Source: Hofstenia miamia (taxonomy: Eukaryota; Xenacoelomorpha; Acoela; Hofsteniidae). From it: a stretch of DNA of 64,000 bases. The translations under genes and the position numbers were made by a program. Positions 1 through 11,059 of the stretch are shown in pieces (position 1 is the first letter of the stretch; each line of letters opens with the position of its first letter). Below the pieces are notes generated by a model. The model was given only the letters and a program-made list of their open reading frames with translations, had not been told where the DNA came from and made no database searches. The stretch covers positions 244,609 to 308,608 of the forward strand of contig CABFPE010000034.1 of assembly GCA_900660155.1 (NCBI GenBank), given 5' to 3'.

Positions 1-1210
1 GACAAAATCAGAGAATCTGTAAAAAATCATTGGTTGAGCTTTTTTTAGTGTATTTATATTGAAAATGTCGAACAACAGTCTTTCCTCGACATATAGGATG
101 CCTGGTTACGACCTCTTGCCATCCGCGAGTTAATTATCTCCAAACATTTGGAAGGGATTAGTCAACTTAATATAGCCCGACTTGTAGGGTGACCTTGAAG
201 TACTGTCGGGGATATCATCAGACGTTTCACTTCTAAAAACATCATTGCCCCAAGCCAAAGTACGGAAGACAAAAAAGACATTCAAAACCTCCCAATCAGC
301 TCTTATGTGCCTTTCAAAGCGAAATCCCAGGAAGACTTCAGAGGAATTTTGCAAGGAATGGGCTGATGGTCATCTTGTGACACCAAGAACTGTGCGAAAC
401 ATCCAGAACAAACACTCAATTACTTTCGTGGCACCCAGAAAGCCATTCTTAACCCCAAAGCAAAGATTACACCGGATGAGCTGAGCCTATTTATTGACAA
501 TTCATCTGAACATTAGTCTAATGTTATATTTTCAGATGAGCCAAGATTTGAGCTATACTCATCAAAAAGAATGTTGATAAAGAGACCAACTGCGCAGAAG
601 TTCAGATTCTTGCCTCAACTTACTCGGGGGACCATAAATTATGGTGGAAAGTTTGCAAAGGTATGGGGTGCAATATCGAAGTGTGGATTTCGCAATATTG
701 TTCACATCACTAGTACTCTCCCAAGCTCTTAATATGCTCGGATTCTAGAAAAGGAACTTTTGCCACTCCTTACAAGTGATCAATATATCAGCAGGATAGT
801 GCTCCATGTAATACCTCAAAAGAAATGAAAAACGTCTTCTACAATAATGGGGTTGCTATCCTTGCTGACTGACCTGGCCAATCTCCAGACCTTAACATTA
901 TCGAAAACATGTGGAAAGAGGTCAAATATCAATTGGACAGCATATTCTTCACACTGAAGAGCTGTGAAGCGCAATAAAGAAAAAATTTTATGCAATTCCC
1001 AACAGACTTTTTGCTTCAATTGCTGATAGACTAGAAGCTGTTATTTGCTAAAAAGGACGCCCTACAAAATATTAGAAGAGACCATTTTGTTGCTAAGTGC
1101 TTCTATTGCATCAATTATTAATTTTATGTATCTTATTTTTTTCGGATTTGCTCATTTGTTAAATTTTTTTCAGATGGCCGAATACATTTTCCCAATACAA
1201 GTTTTCTAAT
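1..1210 (+). mobile_element. Tc1-like DNA transposon relic, 5' end outside window
   Basis: This is the remains of a Tc1/mariner-superfamily element. Its transposase remnant is at 65-1075. The left inverted repeat would lie before base 1 and no convincing right inverted repeat was found, so both ends are uncertain. The transposase frame fits the family's usual order: N-terminal helix-turn-helix region, DDE/D core, then the Lys-Gly-x-Pro-Thr-Lys-Tyr type C-terminus. Confidence 0.75.
65..1075 (+). pseudogene. Broken Tc1-like transposase
   Basis: Tc1 transposases cut and paste their element at TA targets. The ATG at 65 opens a frame of about 336 codons, the usual Tc1 size, ending with KGRPTKY and a TAG at 1073-1075. 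Recognisable blocks are FSDEPRFELYSS (first catalytic Asp) near 530, a WGAIS block near 665, a degraded QQD-like block near 790, and PGQSPDLNIIENMW (third acidic residue) near 870. Several in-frame stops (for example near 132 and 515) and frame changes around 480 and 730-830 break it, so it is inactive. The family is certain; the subfamily is not. Confidence 0.75.
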
Positions 1211-3260
1211 TTTGATTAAAAATTTATAGCCAATGTTATTCTACATATTTTATGGTATTAGACATACAAATTTTCTTTTCTTAATCAAAGTAACGCTTAG
1301 TTATAATTTTAGGCACACTATCCAATGAATGTTCATTATTTATTCCAAATGCATATTTCCAGTACTGTACATGTTAATTAGGCATTCCTGCCATTGAAAT
1401 TTTAAATTTCTGTTAAAATGCTTAAATTAAATTAAAAACTGTAGTGGCATATGCAATATATCACAATAAGTCAAGGTCATTCTCAAGTTGCCATTTTGTA
1501 AAAAAGTTTTCATATTGCGTCATTATCATGATTAATCAATCTTAATGTTGGAGTATTGTTTGCTTGAATCAAATACCAAAGACACATATGTTTGTGTGTA
1601 AGCACTATATTAATTTAACAAGTGCACTTCATAAAGATTTATTTCTTAATTTTTTTTGTAATTCACTGGATTTACAGGGTTAGTTCATTACCAATTGTGA
1701 CCCCACTTATGTAGATGTGTATTAGAGTTATGTACTTTAGTAGATCATGAATAATTATTACTTTTTAGAAGTTACCTTGGGTCAATATTTCGAGAAGTAT
1801 TGCATTGCATTTGTGTATATGAGAATGATAATATAAAATATGAATGATTAATACCAAAAAAATGATTCAAAATTGTATTTTATTCAAATGGAATGTTTGT
1901 GTTTTCATTTATACACACTGTTCTGTAAATTATGAAATTTTTTCAAAATATCCTGATAAACTAGAACTCTTAAAATCAGCAAATGCATGATTAATGTTAC
2001 TCCAATACCCATTTTGAGACAACAAATACATCGTGGATTATTTACTAAACGATTGTTTATTTTAACAAAATTGAATTATTTAAAGAATAAATATATCATA
2101 TTAAAATAAATAGTTATTTTTTAAAATACAGTTTCACAATGCATCGTGCGTGCTATCAAATTTTAGACCTTGAATATTTTGTTCTGAAAACTAGAACACA
2201 ATAAATAGATTCATTCTTCTACCTGAACATAATATTTTCGAGCTTATTCTATGTTGATGTCATTCAAAAATGCCTTAGGGAGAAGATGGACATCAAATGC
2301 ATTTCGAAAAATCTTGAAAATCGAAACAAAAATAGTAAAACTTGAAAGTTTGGGTTATTACAGTTCTTTAAGAGTTGGACCAGGGTTGGATTACTTTGGT
2401 TGTGATTAAAATTTCGAAATTTTCCTGCAAGAAAATGTGTTGATTTAATGTCTTATAAGAACAAATACTAATAAGTAAACTATGTAAATTAAAATAATAT
2501 GTTGAAAAAAGGAACTAAACGCATTCTTACAAAAACTATAATTGATGGTGATATACATCAATATATTTCAATTAACAAAAAGCGTTTGGGCTACCTTGAC
2601 AATGGCTATGCATATGAATTAATAAATGAATTTTTCTTAAGCTCTTTAATAAATATTGTACGGCTGTTTTAATATAAAAAGCAGGATAAACAGCGAATTT
2701 TTTTGGGCTACTGATTTTTGTCTGAAGTTTTTACTATTGTTAGATTATGAGGACAGAGTTGGACTATGATGAAGATTCTTAGAGTGGTAAATCCACAGTG
2801 GAATTCAATTAAACAATAATAAGAGTCCATGCATATCTTGTTATTTCAATTAATAGAAAATTTTTGGCGATTTATCAAAACGTTCAATAATACTTAGATC
2901 TGTAATTCTTTTTTTTCAAAGCCTTCCTAATACAATCAATAGGCAAGGCACAAGTTTTGGTGTACATGTTACTTACCTGAAAGCTCAGGAAAAACTGATT
3001 CAAATGTTTAATTTCATTATTTCAAGCGTTAAAAGTTGACATTTTAGAAAAATAGGCTATGCCAAAGTCTACAATAACATAGGTTAAATACATGTATACA
3101 CACGAGGTCTACTTTTCTAGCTCTAACAAAGTTATGTCAACCTAAATAATAAGCATATAATTTAGGTTTCTAAGAATTCCCAGTGCACTTAATTTATTCA
3201 AAGAAAAATTAATACCGCCCATATGTTGGCCATTTTTTAAGAGCAACACCGATTTGGTTA
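1211..3260. other. AT-rich non-coding stretch
   Basis: I see no open frame with coding character, no strong splice-site pair and no element ends here. The sequence is uniformly AT-rich with short homopolymer runs. Confidence 0.5.
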
Positions 3261-3267
3261 TGAATTA

Positions 3268-3480
3268 TTAATAACCCATTAAAGCCCATTGTTCGTTTAA
3301 CAAACATTTTTATAAATTAATTTATTAGGAGACACAAAAATAAATATTCGATTTAAAAACATTGAAAAATGAGAGGCAAGGTAACAATAAAATGATATTA
3401 ATAATATAGTCATTCCCAAAAGTAGTGATGTGAAACACCTCTGCTTCTTAAAAAAACATTTTATGTGCATTAAGGGTTAA
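3268..3480. repeat. Possible small piggyBac-type MITE
   Basis: The left end reads ATAACCCATTAAAG and the right end GCATTAAGGGTTAA. These resemble the CCC...GGG ends and TTAA flanks of piggyBac-derived non-autonomous elements. A related left-end sequence (TTAACCCATTAAGAGC) recurs near 48,788. The left TTAA is imperfect and the terminal match is short, so this is tentative. Confidence 0.25.
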
Positions 3481-3779
3481 ACTAAGTTTGGGGTAATTTT
3501 GTTACCCCAAGAACAACTATATTAAGATTTTGAGCTCAAAACAAATTGGAAGAATCTAATATGTTGTGACTTTTCCACATTTCTTAAGTACTTTTTGTCT
3601 TTACAATGTGGGGAGCATCCTAACTTTGCTTACCAATATTCAACAAAAACATCAATAGTCTAAACGACATCAGCTCAAAACTTTTGCATTAGGATGGTTG
3701 CTAGTTTATTATAGTAATACTATGCTGAAAATCCCTAATGCTATAATTTCATGAAAATTTTATAAATATGAATTTAGTT

Positions 3780-4170
3780 TGTGCCCAAAAAACCTCAAAC
3801 GTTTTGTCCTCATTTACAAACAATCTTGTCCAAGCCATTTGGAAATTTGGACACATCCATAGATAAAAGTGTTTCCCTGCTATGGTGAAAATTTGTGAAA
3901 AAAAAGTTTCATGTGGCTCAAGTATGAGAAAGTTTTAACTTATTTTTTAATTGAACAGACTTTTTCAAATTCTTCCAATACTCTCTCCAGTGGTGTTTTT
4001 AGATTTTACATATTTTCATTATTTAATGAGTGTGCCCTTAGGAATTTCTTATAGAAATTATTACAAATTGATAAAGTGCCTGGATTATTTAGGATTAACT
4101 GAGAAATGGAAGAGAAGCATATATTCTAGGCTCAAGCAAATAAATTATGTCTTTCTAAATTGAGATATTT
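3780..4170 (+). repeat. Interspersed repeat family, copy A
   Basis: This unclassified repeat shares several blocks with the copies at 5,430-5,970 and 19,620-19,990 (reverse strand). One block runs from GACACATCCATAG to GTGAAAATTTGTG. Another is ATTATTACAAATTGATAAAG followed by GGATTATTTAGG. No coding frame is shared between copies. Short open frames at 3,951-4,405 fall inside or beside the repeat and look accidental. Confidence 0.5.
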
Positions 4171-5429
4171 ACATTCCTTTGGAAGTATCGATTTATATAT
4201 TACCGAAAAACTTGTTGGGAATCCTATTATTCCTTCGTTCCCTACTAAGCAAAAACAAATATATAATGTACAATTTTTACATTTCTCTAGTTTTTGTCAA
4301 TCAAATATGAGCACAAGCACATACACTACCCATTTGATAAAAACTCAAACCTTGAGGGTTTTAATGCTGTTTAGCTTTAAAAAGTCAGTTAAAGATTTGA
4401 ACTAAAGACAGAAAAAAAGGACTACACTTCATTTACTCAAATGATGTAATGTATAAATGCATATGTAATTAAGAACAATAGTTATACTTTGTAAGTGTCA
4501 TTTACATATGGAAGTAATTGATGCGCACTTTGATCTAATTTAATGTTGTGAATCGGGTGCTACATCTAATAATTATAAAAGTCTCAATAATGTCAACCTA
4601 TTTATTGAACTTTGCCATTGCACAATCACCCCATATGAGCAATATGTGTTTGTACGTCAAACTCACCAAATGGATGAATTTGCAACTTTTGCTTTGTAGG
4701 GAAGCACACGCTGAAAACTTTTTCTTATTAATTCGAATTTCCTTTTTCGAACATTGATGGATTCTATGGTTATTGTTTTCCATTCATTTCTTTTCCATGA
4801 ATAGTTAGGTCAGATGTATTTCCAATTTCATTTAATATAAATTAGTTGCACTAGAATGAAGCTAGATGGATTTCCAATCTGTCAGAGACATGCTTTAGTT
4901 AATCTGTATGGACCAATGCAATCACACAAGCACTTGCGTTTATTGTACAGCTTGAATTTAGTATGAACTTTGATCTTCCTCTATATTTGAATGAGTCATA
5001 GCTTTAGTCACATCATTAGACATTCCGAACTTATAAAGAATTTGGCGGTTAATCGTGTATTGGGTATGCTTTAGCTGTTGCAAGCATAATATTTCTTAAT
5101 TTGCAAAAGAAAAAATATGAATAAAGTTCTCTCTCTCTTGTTTATGATAAGTATGGAGAAACCAACTCAATTTCCAAAGTAATCCTAAAAAAAATAAATC
5201 TAATTAGTTCTTGAATCAGTCATGAACATAGCTTTGAGTATGGGCTAAAATGCCAAGAATATTTCGAATTTTCTTACATATATTTAAAGACTGATATACA
5301 ATTAATCAACACAAATATCTATTTAATATTGAAAATGGTTTGGTATACTAATATAGCGTCGTTAATAATAAAATACAAGCCGTCACAACATTCTGTTAAT
5401 CGAAACTGCCAATTGTATATGTAAGGTGA
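4171..5429. other. AT-rich non-coding stretch
   Basis: Open frames at 4,548-4,783 exist on both strands over the same bases and have no splice context. No element ends are seen. Confidence 0.4.
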
Positions 5430-5970
5430 AAAAATCTTTGGTTCACGTTTTCAAACAATTATCTCTAAGTCTAGGTCCATTATGAAATTTCGAAGCCTGA
5501 GATTTTGACACATCTATTGGTAAATGTGCGGTAAAATTTTTGATGAAAATTATTTCTGTATTTCAAGTAAATTAAGACAGACTTTTTTTTTAATGGAAAG
5601 TCCAATTCTGCAAAAAAATTAAATTTTTCCAAAACTAGCTTTCAAGTTAAGCGGTCTAAGGCCGTGACAACTACACTCAATAAGTTTCTTTTTTCCAATG
5701 GACCACCCAAGTCCCAAATAGACGTGCTGTGCACAAAGTCAGATGTCTCCGCGCAGTAGGGATAAAGTTGTGAATGGGGTCCGTAACGCAAATTAAGGAT
5801 GAAAATGAAAGGGGAAACATGTCTCTATACAGAGATGTCTTCAGATTTGATAAATCTATGTTATTTAGTGAATTATTTTTATAGAAAATATTACAAATTG
5901 TAAAAAATGCAGAGATTATTTAGGTTTCAACAATCAAGTTGGAAACAATTCAAAAAATGTGGAGGAAATT
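5430..5970 (+). repeat. Interspersed repeat family, copy B
   Basis: This is the fullest copy seen. It carries the block ACACATCTATTGGTAAATGT near 5,517, a more GC-rich middle near 5,700-5,830 with AATGAAAGGGGAAAC, and the end block ATATTACAAATTG...GAGATTATTTAGG near 5,890. The same blocks occur in the same order in the 33.6 kb copy and inverted at 19.6 kb. Confidence 0.5.
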
Positions 5971-6578
5971 GAAATACTAGCACTCTGGGCTAGTTTCTGT
6001 TACGGCTTGAATACTTCAAAATTGGTCAAATCAAGCACTAATGAGACTTTGGATGTTGAGATTTGAATTGTTTACCAAAAACTGTAAATCGTGCTAATAT
6101 ATGACATCAGTAGAGTAGCCAGGATTCATCACAGGGGGGAGAGTTGGAGAGAATATATACTCATTGAAGATTAATTAGAATTTTCTAATACACCAAGTTT
6201 CCAATGCTACGCATTTATTTTGTTTTTGAAACTCGATTTCTATAGAATCAATACACCTCCCAAAATGAAAGGTACTGCGCAATGGAAATCTTAACCTTTG
6301 CATTTGTTGTGCAAGAGAACATTCTAATAGCTTAAGTTGAAGAATTATTGGCCTAATTGTATCAGATAAATTGCGATATTGAAAACTTCATTCAAAATAT
6401 ATAAAACAGTAAAGGAGTCCAAATTTGTCAGTTTCTTGCCGATAACATTGCAAGCGGGAGGGCCACATTCTCTTATCAATCCCCATGCTACTGTTGTACA
6501 TCAATTGTGAATGAAAGTCTTAATCTTTCTCCCTTAACACTAAAGCTAAAATTGTTAAGCGAAACATTTTTGACATTA

Positions 6579-6579
6579 A

Positions 6580-6612
<33 letters not shown>

Positions 6613-6620
6613 TATACATA
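6579..6620. repeat. (TA)n microsatellite
   Basis: Simple TA repeat of about 40 bases interrupted by TACATA. The open frame that crosses it on the minus strand is an artefact of the repeat. Confidence 0.9.
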
Positions 6621-6785
6621 GTAGCGAATTTCTGAAAAGTAAATTGTATAATTTTTTGTAAAAATTGTATGAATCTTAACACAGCAGGGCTTTTTATCAA
6701 AACTGATCTTTTCAAATGACAATGCAAGTCAGAATTTACAAAAATCATTTCAATCGCATCATGATTTATCTTCTTTTCCCTGTTA

Positions 6786-8234
6786 TTAACCCTCATTATC
6801 CCACATAACTTTACATCTTTAATTTACCATTTCTCTTCATTTTGTAGACATGTATTTTGCAATAAATTTATGCAATTTATTATTATTAGTAACTCTCTTT
6901 AACTGTTAGCTGACACATGTTTTAGTCAGTATCATTCAATCAGATGTAGATTTTTTGCAAATATTTCCCACAATTTGTACAAAACTATTTTTGAGCAAGT
7001 TCCAAAAATTGTATTTAAAACACAACATAGCATAAGGCTAATAAAATAATGTTTTTTTTTCAGTGTGATGTTCCTTACATGCCACTTTCTGACAAACTGC
7101 AAACTTCTCTGAGATGACTTTCACTTTTTGGACGTGTAAACCTGACTTTTTCCCTGATGTTTAAGGTTTTCTCCATTTGACATAGAAGCAGATAATGAAG
7201 TTCTCTGAAACCCCATTTTGTAAACAGCATTTTGAACAGCCAGTGGTAAATGTACGTTTTCATTTAATCTTTTTTTAGATATTTCTCTTTGATAAAGTCA
7301 TATACAATTGCTTTAGAAAAAACCGTTTGTCTATGCTTATATACATCCCTTTTCATTAGAAAAAATGCATTTAAACATGACCAATCAATGATGTTGAAGA
7401 AAAGCAGTAGAAGCCAGCAATTAACCTTATGTCTGCAGGTATATTCTTTAACTGCAGCATCCACTCTGTCTGTGCCACCATTTCTTTTGTTGTAGTCTTA
7501 TAGGCCCCTATATAAATAGTATCATGATCATGATCATGCATTGTGCTCAACAATATTACTGATCTACTTTTCTTTGGAACATATGAGCATACCGTAATCT
7601 TGCTGACATGGTCAAATAAAAAATTGGATGATAGTGGAGTACGTAGTCTTGACTTCAACAAGTTGCGAAATTCCTTGCGGTTTGCTATAAGTGTACCCAG
7701 AAGAGAAAGATTTTTTCCAATAGCAGTACTGCAAGCTCATGAGAGGCAAAAAAAATTGTCCATTGTTATATTCCTCCCGATATTGCAATATGGTTGAAAC
7801 ATCCATGACACTAGCGTCTGCAGTTGAGTCACTACTTATATCATAATCATCTTTGCTTTCTTGTTCTTGATAACATTTCATTTATTGAAAAAAAGTTAAT
7901 CTTTCTTAGTGTCTCATTTTTCAGAAAAGCAGTGAAAAGATTAAGTTGAAGTTATTTTGCAGATTTATAATATAAAAACACAATTTGTAGTGATAACTGT
8001 AGTTTGTCAAAATAACACTGTTCAACAAAATGTAGACAATTGGCATTTAAAAGTTGTTTTTCTCACAACACTTGAAAATATTGTTTATACTAATATAGCA
8101 AAATATCACGGTAAAACATGCTGCAAAACATAGAGGGAGACAAAATATCTAACAAATTTAATCAATTCTCCCATTGTAATTAAATATATTTCAATTCTAA
8201 AAAAAATGTAGTCAAAAGGTAGTTTGAGGGTTAA
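6786..8234 (-). mobile_element. piggyBac-like DNA transposon relic
   Basis: TTAA sits at both ends (6,786-6,789 and 8,231-8,234). The element begins CCCTCA inside the left TTAA and ends TGAGGG inside the right one, matching piggyBac's CCC...GGG termini and TTAA target duplication. Inside lies a degraded transposase on the minus strand. The inverted-repeat match is only about six bases, so the ends rest mainly on the combination of TTAA, CCC and the internal gene. At about 1.45 kb it is shorter than a full element (usually 2-3 kb). Confidence 0.65.
7050..7881 (-). pseudogene. Internally deleted piggyBac-like transposase
   Basis: Reading down from 7,881, the remnant has an acidic N-terminus (ESKDDYDISSDSTADAS). 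It then jumps directly to the catalytic-domain block NITMDNFF with KNLSLLGTLIANRKE near 7,700, which carries the first catalytic Asp of the T-x-D-N-F-F motif. A region around 7,560-7,660 (VPKKSRSVILLST) follows, then TDRVDAAVKEYTCRHKV and LLLLFFNIIDWSCLNAFFL near 7,350-7,460, matching the GVDxxDQ and RRW...NIID blocks of the family. Cys/His residues near 7,070-7,110 (AVCQKVACKEHH) resemble the C-terminal zinc-binding motif. Several hundred codons between the acidic start and NITMDNFF are missing and the frame changes several times, so it is non-functional. Confidence 0.7.
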
Positions 8235-8780
8235 AAACACTGGTCAACTAAAAGACTAAAAGAAAGACAAACTCAAATGTAAATTATAATTGCAAATTAA
8301 TCACAAAATAATACGCAAACAGTTATTTACATTTGTGATGAAACGTGCTAAAATTAAAAAGTATGAATCATAAGTAACAATAAAAATCCTTCTGTACAAA
8401 TAGAATGCTGCTCTGAATAAAAATTCAAAAATATTGTTTTATGTATGCGCATAACTGCTTTTTCCATACCCGATAAAATTGCTAATTATATTTAATTCAA
8501 TCTCAAAATTACATTGATTTTTGAAAAATATGCGTATTTTTGGATTATAGTGCTTCACTAATGTTCGCGATTGCTTGTAAGCTTTTTGCAAGAATGAAAC
8601 TAATACTATATGGTACACGGCAATAGGTGCATAAGACCGGAGTTCTATCTTATAGGACTGAAAATATTATGATTAAGTGTTGTTAAAAATTTTGAATTCT
8701 TAAAACATTACAATTGAAGGGTTCATCAATATAGATTTTCATTTTCATTAACTATCATTTAGTGCTGCATTGATGAAAGT
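8235..8780. other. AT-rich non-coding stretch
   Basis: Nothing recognisable is seen in this spacer between the piggyBac relic and the coding-like patch at 8.8 kb. Confidence 0.4.
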
Positions 8781-8798
8781 GGGGTCCACATGTACATT

Positions 8799-9191
8799 AA
8801 TGTAACTTCTTGATAAGTCTATCAGAAACGGGACTTAATGAAATTGTTGTCCAATTAAACCTCGCAGCAAAAGCTCTTAAACTGGTTTTTGACGGCAACT
8901 GCATCGAGAGCTTAAGCATACATTAAGGTTGCTAACCCCGGGAATTCTAAAATTATTCGAGATTCCATCACAGTATGATCTGAGATCAAAGCTACCTTGT
9001 CAGAGATTCAAAATCTGGAAAATGAGTTAAAATCTTCTGTAAATGTTTACGGTATTTTTGTTGCCAGAATTTCGGTTCGCAGTTCAGACCAAACAGAATT
9101 GTTTTTCCCCTATTCTTCGAGATTCTCAGACAAGAATAAATTTCAAGAGTGGATAGACAAAGAAATATATCGAATAAATCCAATACTTTAA
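8799..9191 (+). pseudogene. Coding-like patch, product unknown
   Basis: Two plus-strand frames have protein-like composition. A frame ending near 8,925 encodes LSETGLNEIVVQLNLAAKAL and is preceded by a fair splice acceptor (CTATCAG). A second frame, about 8,979-9,191, encodes a charged peptide containing IQNLENELKSSVNVYGIF and FQEWIDKEIYRINPIL before a stop. The frames are not continuous with each other, and the piece between them is open in a third frame. I read this either as two exons or as a decayed gene. I do not recognise the family, and no poly(A) signal lies close after the stop. Confidence 0.3.
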
Positions 9192-9482
9192 ATACATTAG
9201 AAATCATTGACTCAAAACTTGGTGTACACTGAGATATTTGAATTAGAATTTACAATATTTCGTAAATATATTAAATAATTGAGTTATTTTTAAAGTACCT
9301 AAAATATAACCTTAAAAGGCAGGTATATAATTTCGATAACTAAACGCTTTTGGTCTTCATAATTTTTTTAGCCTATAGAAATACTAAATTACAGGTGTCC
9401 GCAGATTTACTATGACTGATTAAAATGCATGACAATCACTACTTAACATGCAATACCGTTGACTCGGCAATTGAAGATTGCA

Positions 9483-9778
9483 CTAGTCATGACTCGAGTG
9501 AAAAATGAGTTCGTAATTACAAGCCCTTGTATTTAGGCATAACGGCTTTCTGGTTACATCAAGTAATTTTAATTCAATACCGCTAGAGGCAATGTGCTTT
9601 GCATGTAAGCCCGAGCTGTCCACTAGACTCGCATTCAGAGGATTCCAAAGCTTTTCTGAAGTGGTTAACATCGATTGTAAATTTGACTGACTAAATACGA
9701 GCATTTTTTCAAAATGTTGAAAATAGATATCGAAAGTTTTTCTCGCCACACCAAATTTAATATCTATACATTCGTCTG
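9483..9778 (-). CDS. Candidate minus-strand exon, product unknown
   Basis: This is a GC-richer open stretch of about 98 codons ending in TAG at 9,483-9,485. A possible acceptor (TTAAATCAG) lies just before it, giving phase 1, the same phase used by the mucin-like gene upstream on this strand. The peptide contains KTFDIYFQHFEKMLVFSQSN and LLDVTRKPLCLNTRACNYEL. It has no domain I recognise. It could be an alternative last exon of the 10-16 kb gene, part of a separate gene, or a chance frame. Confidence 0.3.
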
Positions 9779-10030
9779 ATTTAAGCAACCAAAATCACTT
9801 TTGGAGACTTGCGGAGCTATTGTACAACTCTTCCCATGCAAACGAGATTGCAATCAACAAAAACAAACTTCCACTAGGGCAATGATGGTGCTATAAGAAA
9901 AGTTTTCGATATTAAAACCCCGCTTTTCACCAGAACTGAATAGAACGCGAGTGTTCCATTTATTATTATTTCGAACAAGCTCAAAATTTGCTCATTTCTT
10001 CGAAAAAATACAATGGAAGCAGATAGTTAA

Positions 10031-10187
10031 CTTCAACCAGCGTATTTATGGACCCTAATCTTAAATTTCCATTCTAATACTGAACTTGGCAATATGCAAT
10101 TAACAATACGAAACTCCTCAATCCCCAATAAAACATGTGTTACAGATTTAAATTTGGATAATCCATAAACGGAAATAGTAACATTCA
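10031..10187 (-). CDS. Possible alternative or unrelated minus-strand exon
   Basis: About 50 codons are open after a possible acceptor (TTGTAGTTTAG), also phase 1. The peptide begins with a hydrophobic run (INLILISIVLNVTISVYG) and continues with THVLLGIEEFRIVNCILPSS before TGA. It lies immediately past the likely poly(A) site of the mucin-like exon, which argues against it being part of the same transcript unless alternative splicing occurs. Low confidence. Confidence 0.2.
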
Positions 10188-10210
10188 AAACGATTGAAAT
10201 TAGGATTAGA

Positions 10211-10216
10211 TTTATT
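10211..10216 (-). terminator. Poly(A) signal AATAAA of the mucin-like gene
   Basis: AATAAA on the minus strand lies 24 bases past the TAA at 10,241-10,243, a normal distance for a short 3' UTR. This supports the 10,971-10,241 exon being the last one. Confidence 0.5.
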
Positions 10217-10240
10217 GTTGCTAAACTACAAAACTTAAAT

Positions 10241-10971
10241 TTAATTGGCAACTGTGCTATTATTGTTAAGGCGAACATCTAATCTTCCTGTAGAAGTTGA
10301 CAATGAATTTGTATTGAAGGCACCATCTGCAGTTTCCACGGAAGAACCAGTTGATCCAGAAGATACAGAAACTAGTGTTTCCGTCGACGATTCTTCGGAT
10401 GACACCACGGACGAGACTGGAACTAGTGTTTCAGTCGACGATACTTCGGGTGACACCACGGACGAGACTGGAACTAGTGTTTCAGTCGACGATACTTCGG
10501 GTGACACCACGGACGAGACTGGAACTAGTGTTTCAGTCGACGATACTTCGGGTGACACCACGGACGAGACTGGAACTAGTGTTTCAGTCGACGATACTTC
10601 GGGTGACACCACGGACGAGACTGGAACTAGTGTTTCAGTCGACGATACTTCGGGTGACACCACGGACGAGACTGGAACTAGTGTTTCAGTCGACGATACT
10701 TCGGGTGACACCACGGACGAGACTGGAACTAGTGTTTCAGTCGATCCCAGTGACGACTCTTCTGTTGACGTAGTTTCTCCAGGTGTTGCACCTGCTGCTA
10801 CAGACGTCGTTTCAATTGATGAAAATGGTGTAATTGAAGATGACGGTTCCGATAAGAAAAGAGTAGTTTCAGAAGATTGCTCAGCTAAGGTATCGGTCGC
10901 TGCAACTGAGGAGGACGGTGTTGAAGATCTCTGTATAGGCTGCTGACTGCTTACAGAATCCGTACTGATTA
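10241..10971 (-). CDS. Last exon of a mucin-like repeat protein
   Basis: This exon encodes about 243 residues very rich in Ser, Thr, Val, Pro and Glu (for example SSTPSSSVAATDTLAEQSSE). They are followed by about seven tandem copies of a 17-residue unit (SSTETLVPVSSVVSPEV) and a tail ending LNNNSTVAN. Such regions are typical of heavily O-glycosylated, secreted or surface mucin-like proteins. The acceptor AATTGTTTAG at 10,972 gives phase 1 and joins cleanly to the phase-1 donor at 14,242, keeping the Ser/Thr-rich composition unbroken across the junction. An in-exon ATG at 11,041 exists but would need no splicing and lacks a signal peptide. No transmembrane segment or GPI-type tail follows, so a secreted product is more likely than an anchored one. 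The function is unknown. Confidence 0.6.
10368..10745. repeat. 51-bp minisatellite within a coding exon
   Basis: There are seven full 51-base units starting at 10,368 and every 51 bases after, plus about 20 bases of an eighth. Units 2 to 7 look identical and unit 1 differs at a few bases. The period is a multiple of three, so the array stays in frame. It is open in at least three frames, including a 233-codon antisense frame (10,245-10,946) rich in Asp and Thr and a 140-codon plus-strand frame. Confidence 0.95.
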
Positions 10972-11059
10972 CTAAACAATTCGTTATGGATAAATCATTA
11001 GAGTGAAATATTGCTGTTAAACAATTATGTCCTGAACGCATGAGTATTTTTTTTCGAAT

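Noticed and set aside
6488-6796. 102-codon minus-strand open frame
   Set aside because: It runs through the (TA)n microsatellite (Tyr-Ile repeats) and has no coding character elsewhere.
10368-10745. Minisatellite as a CRISPR array
   Set aside because: The units are contiguous 51-bp repeats with no spacers, lying in a eukaryotic coding exon.
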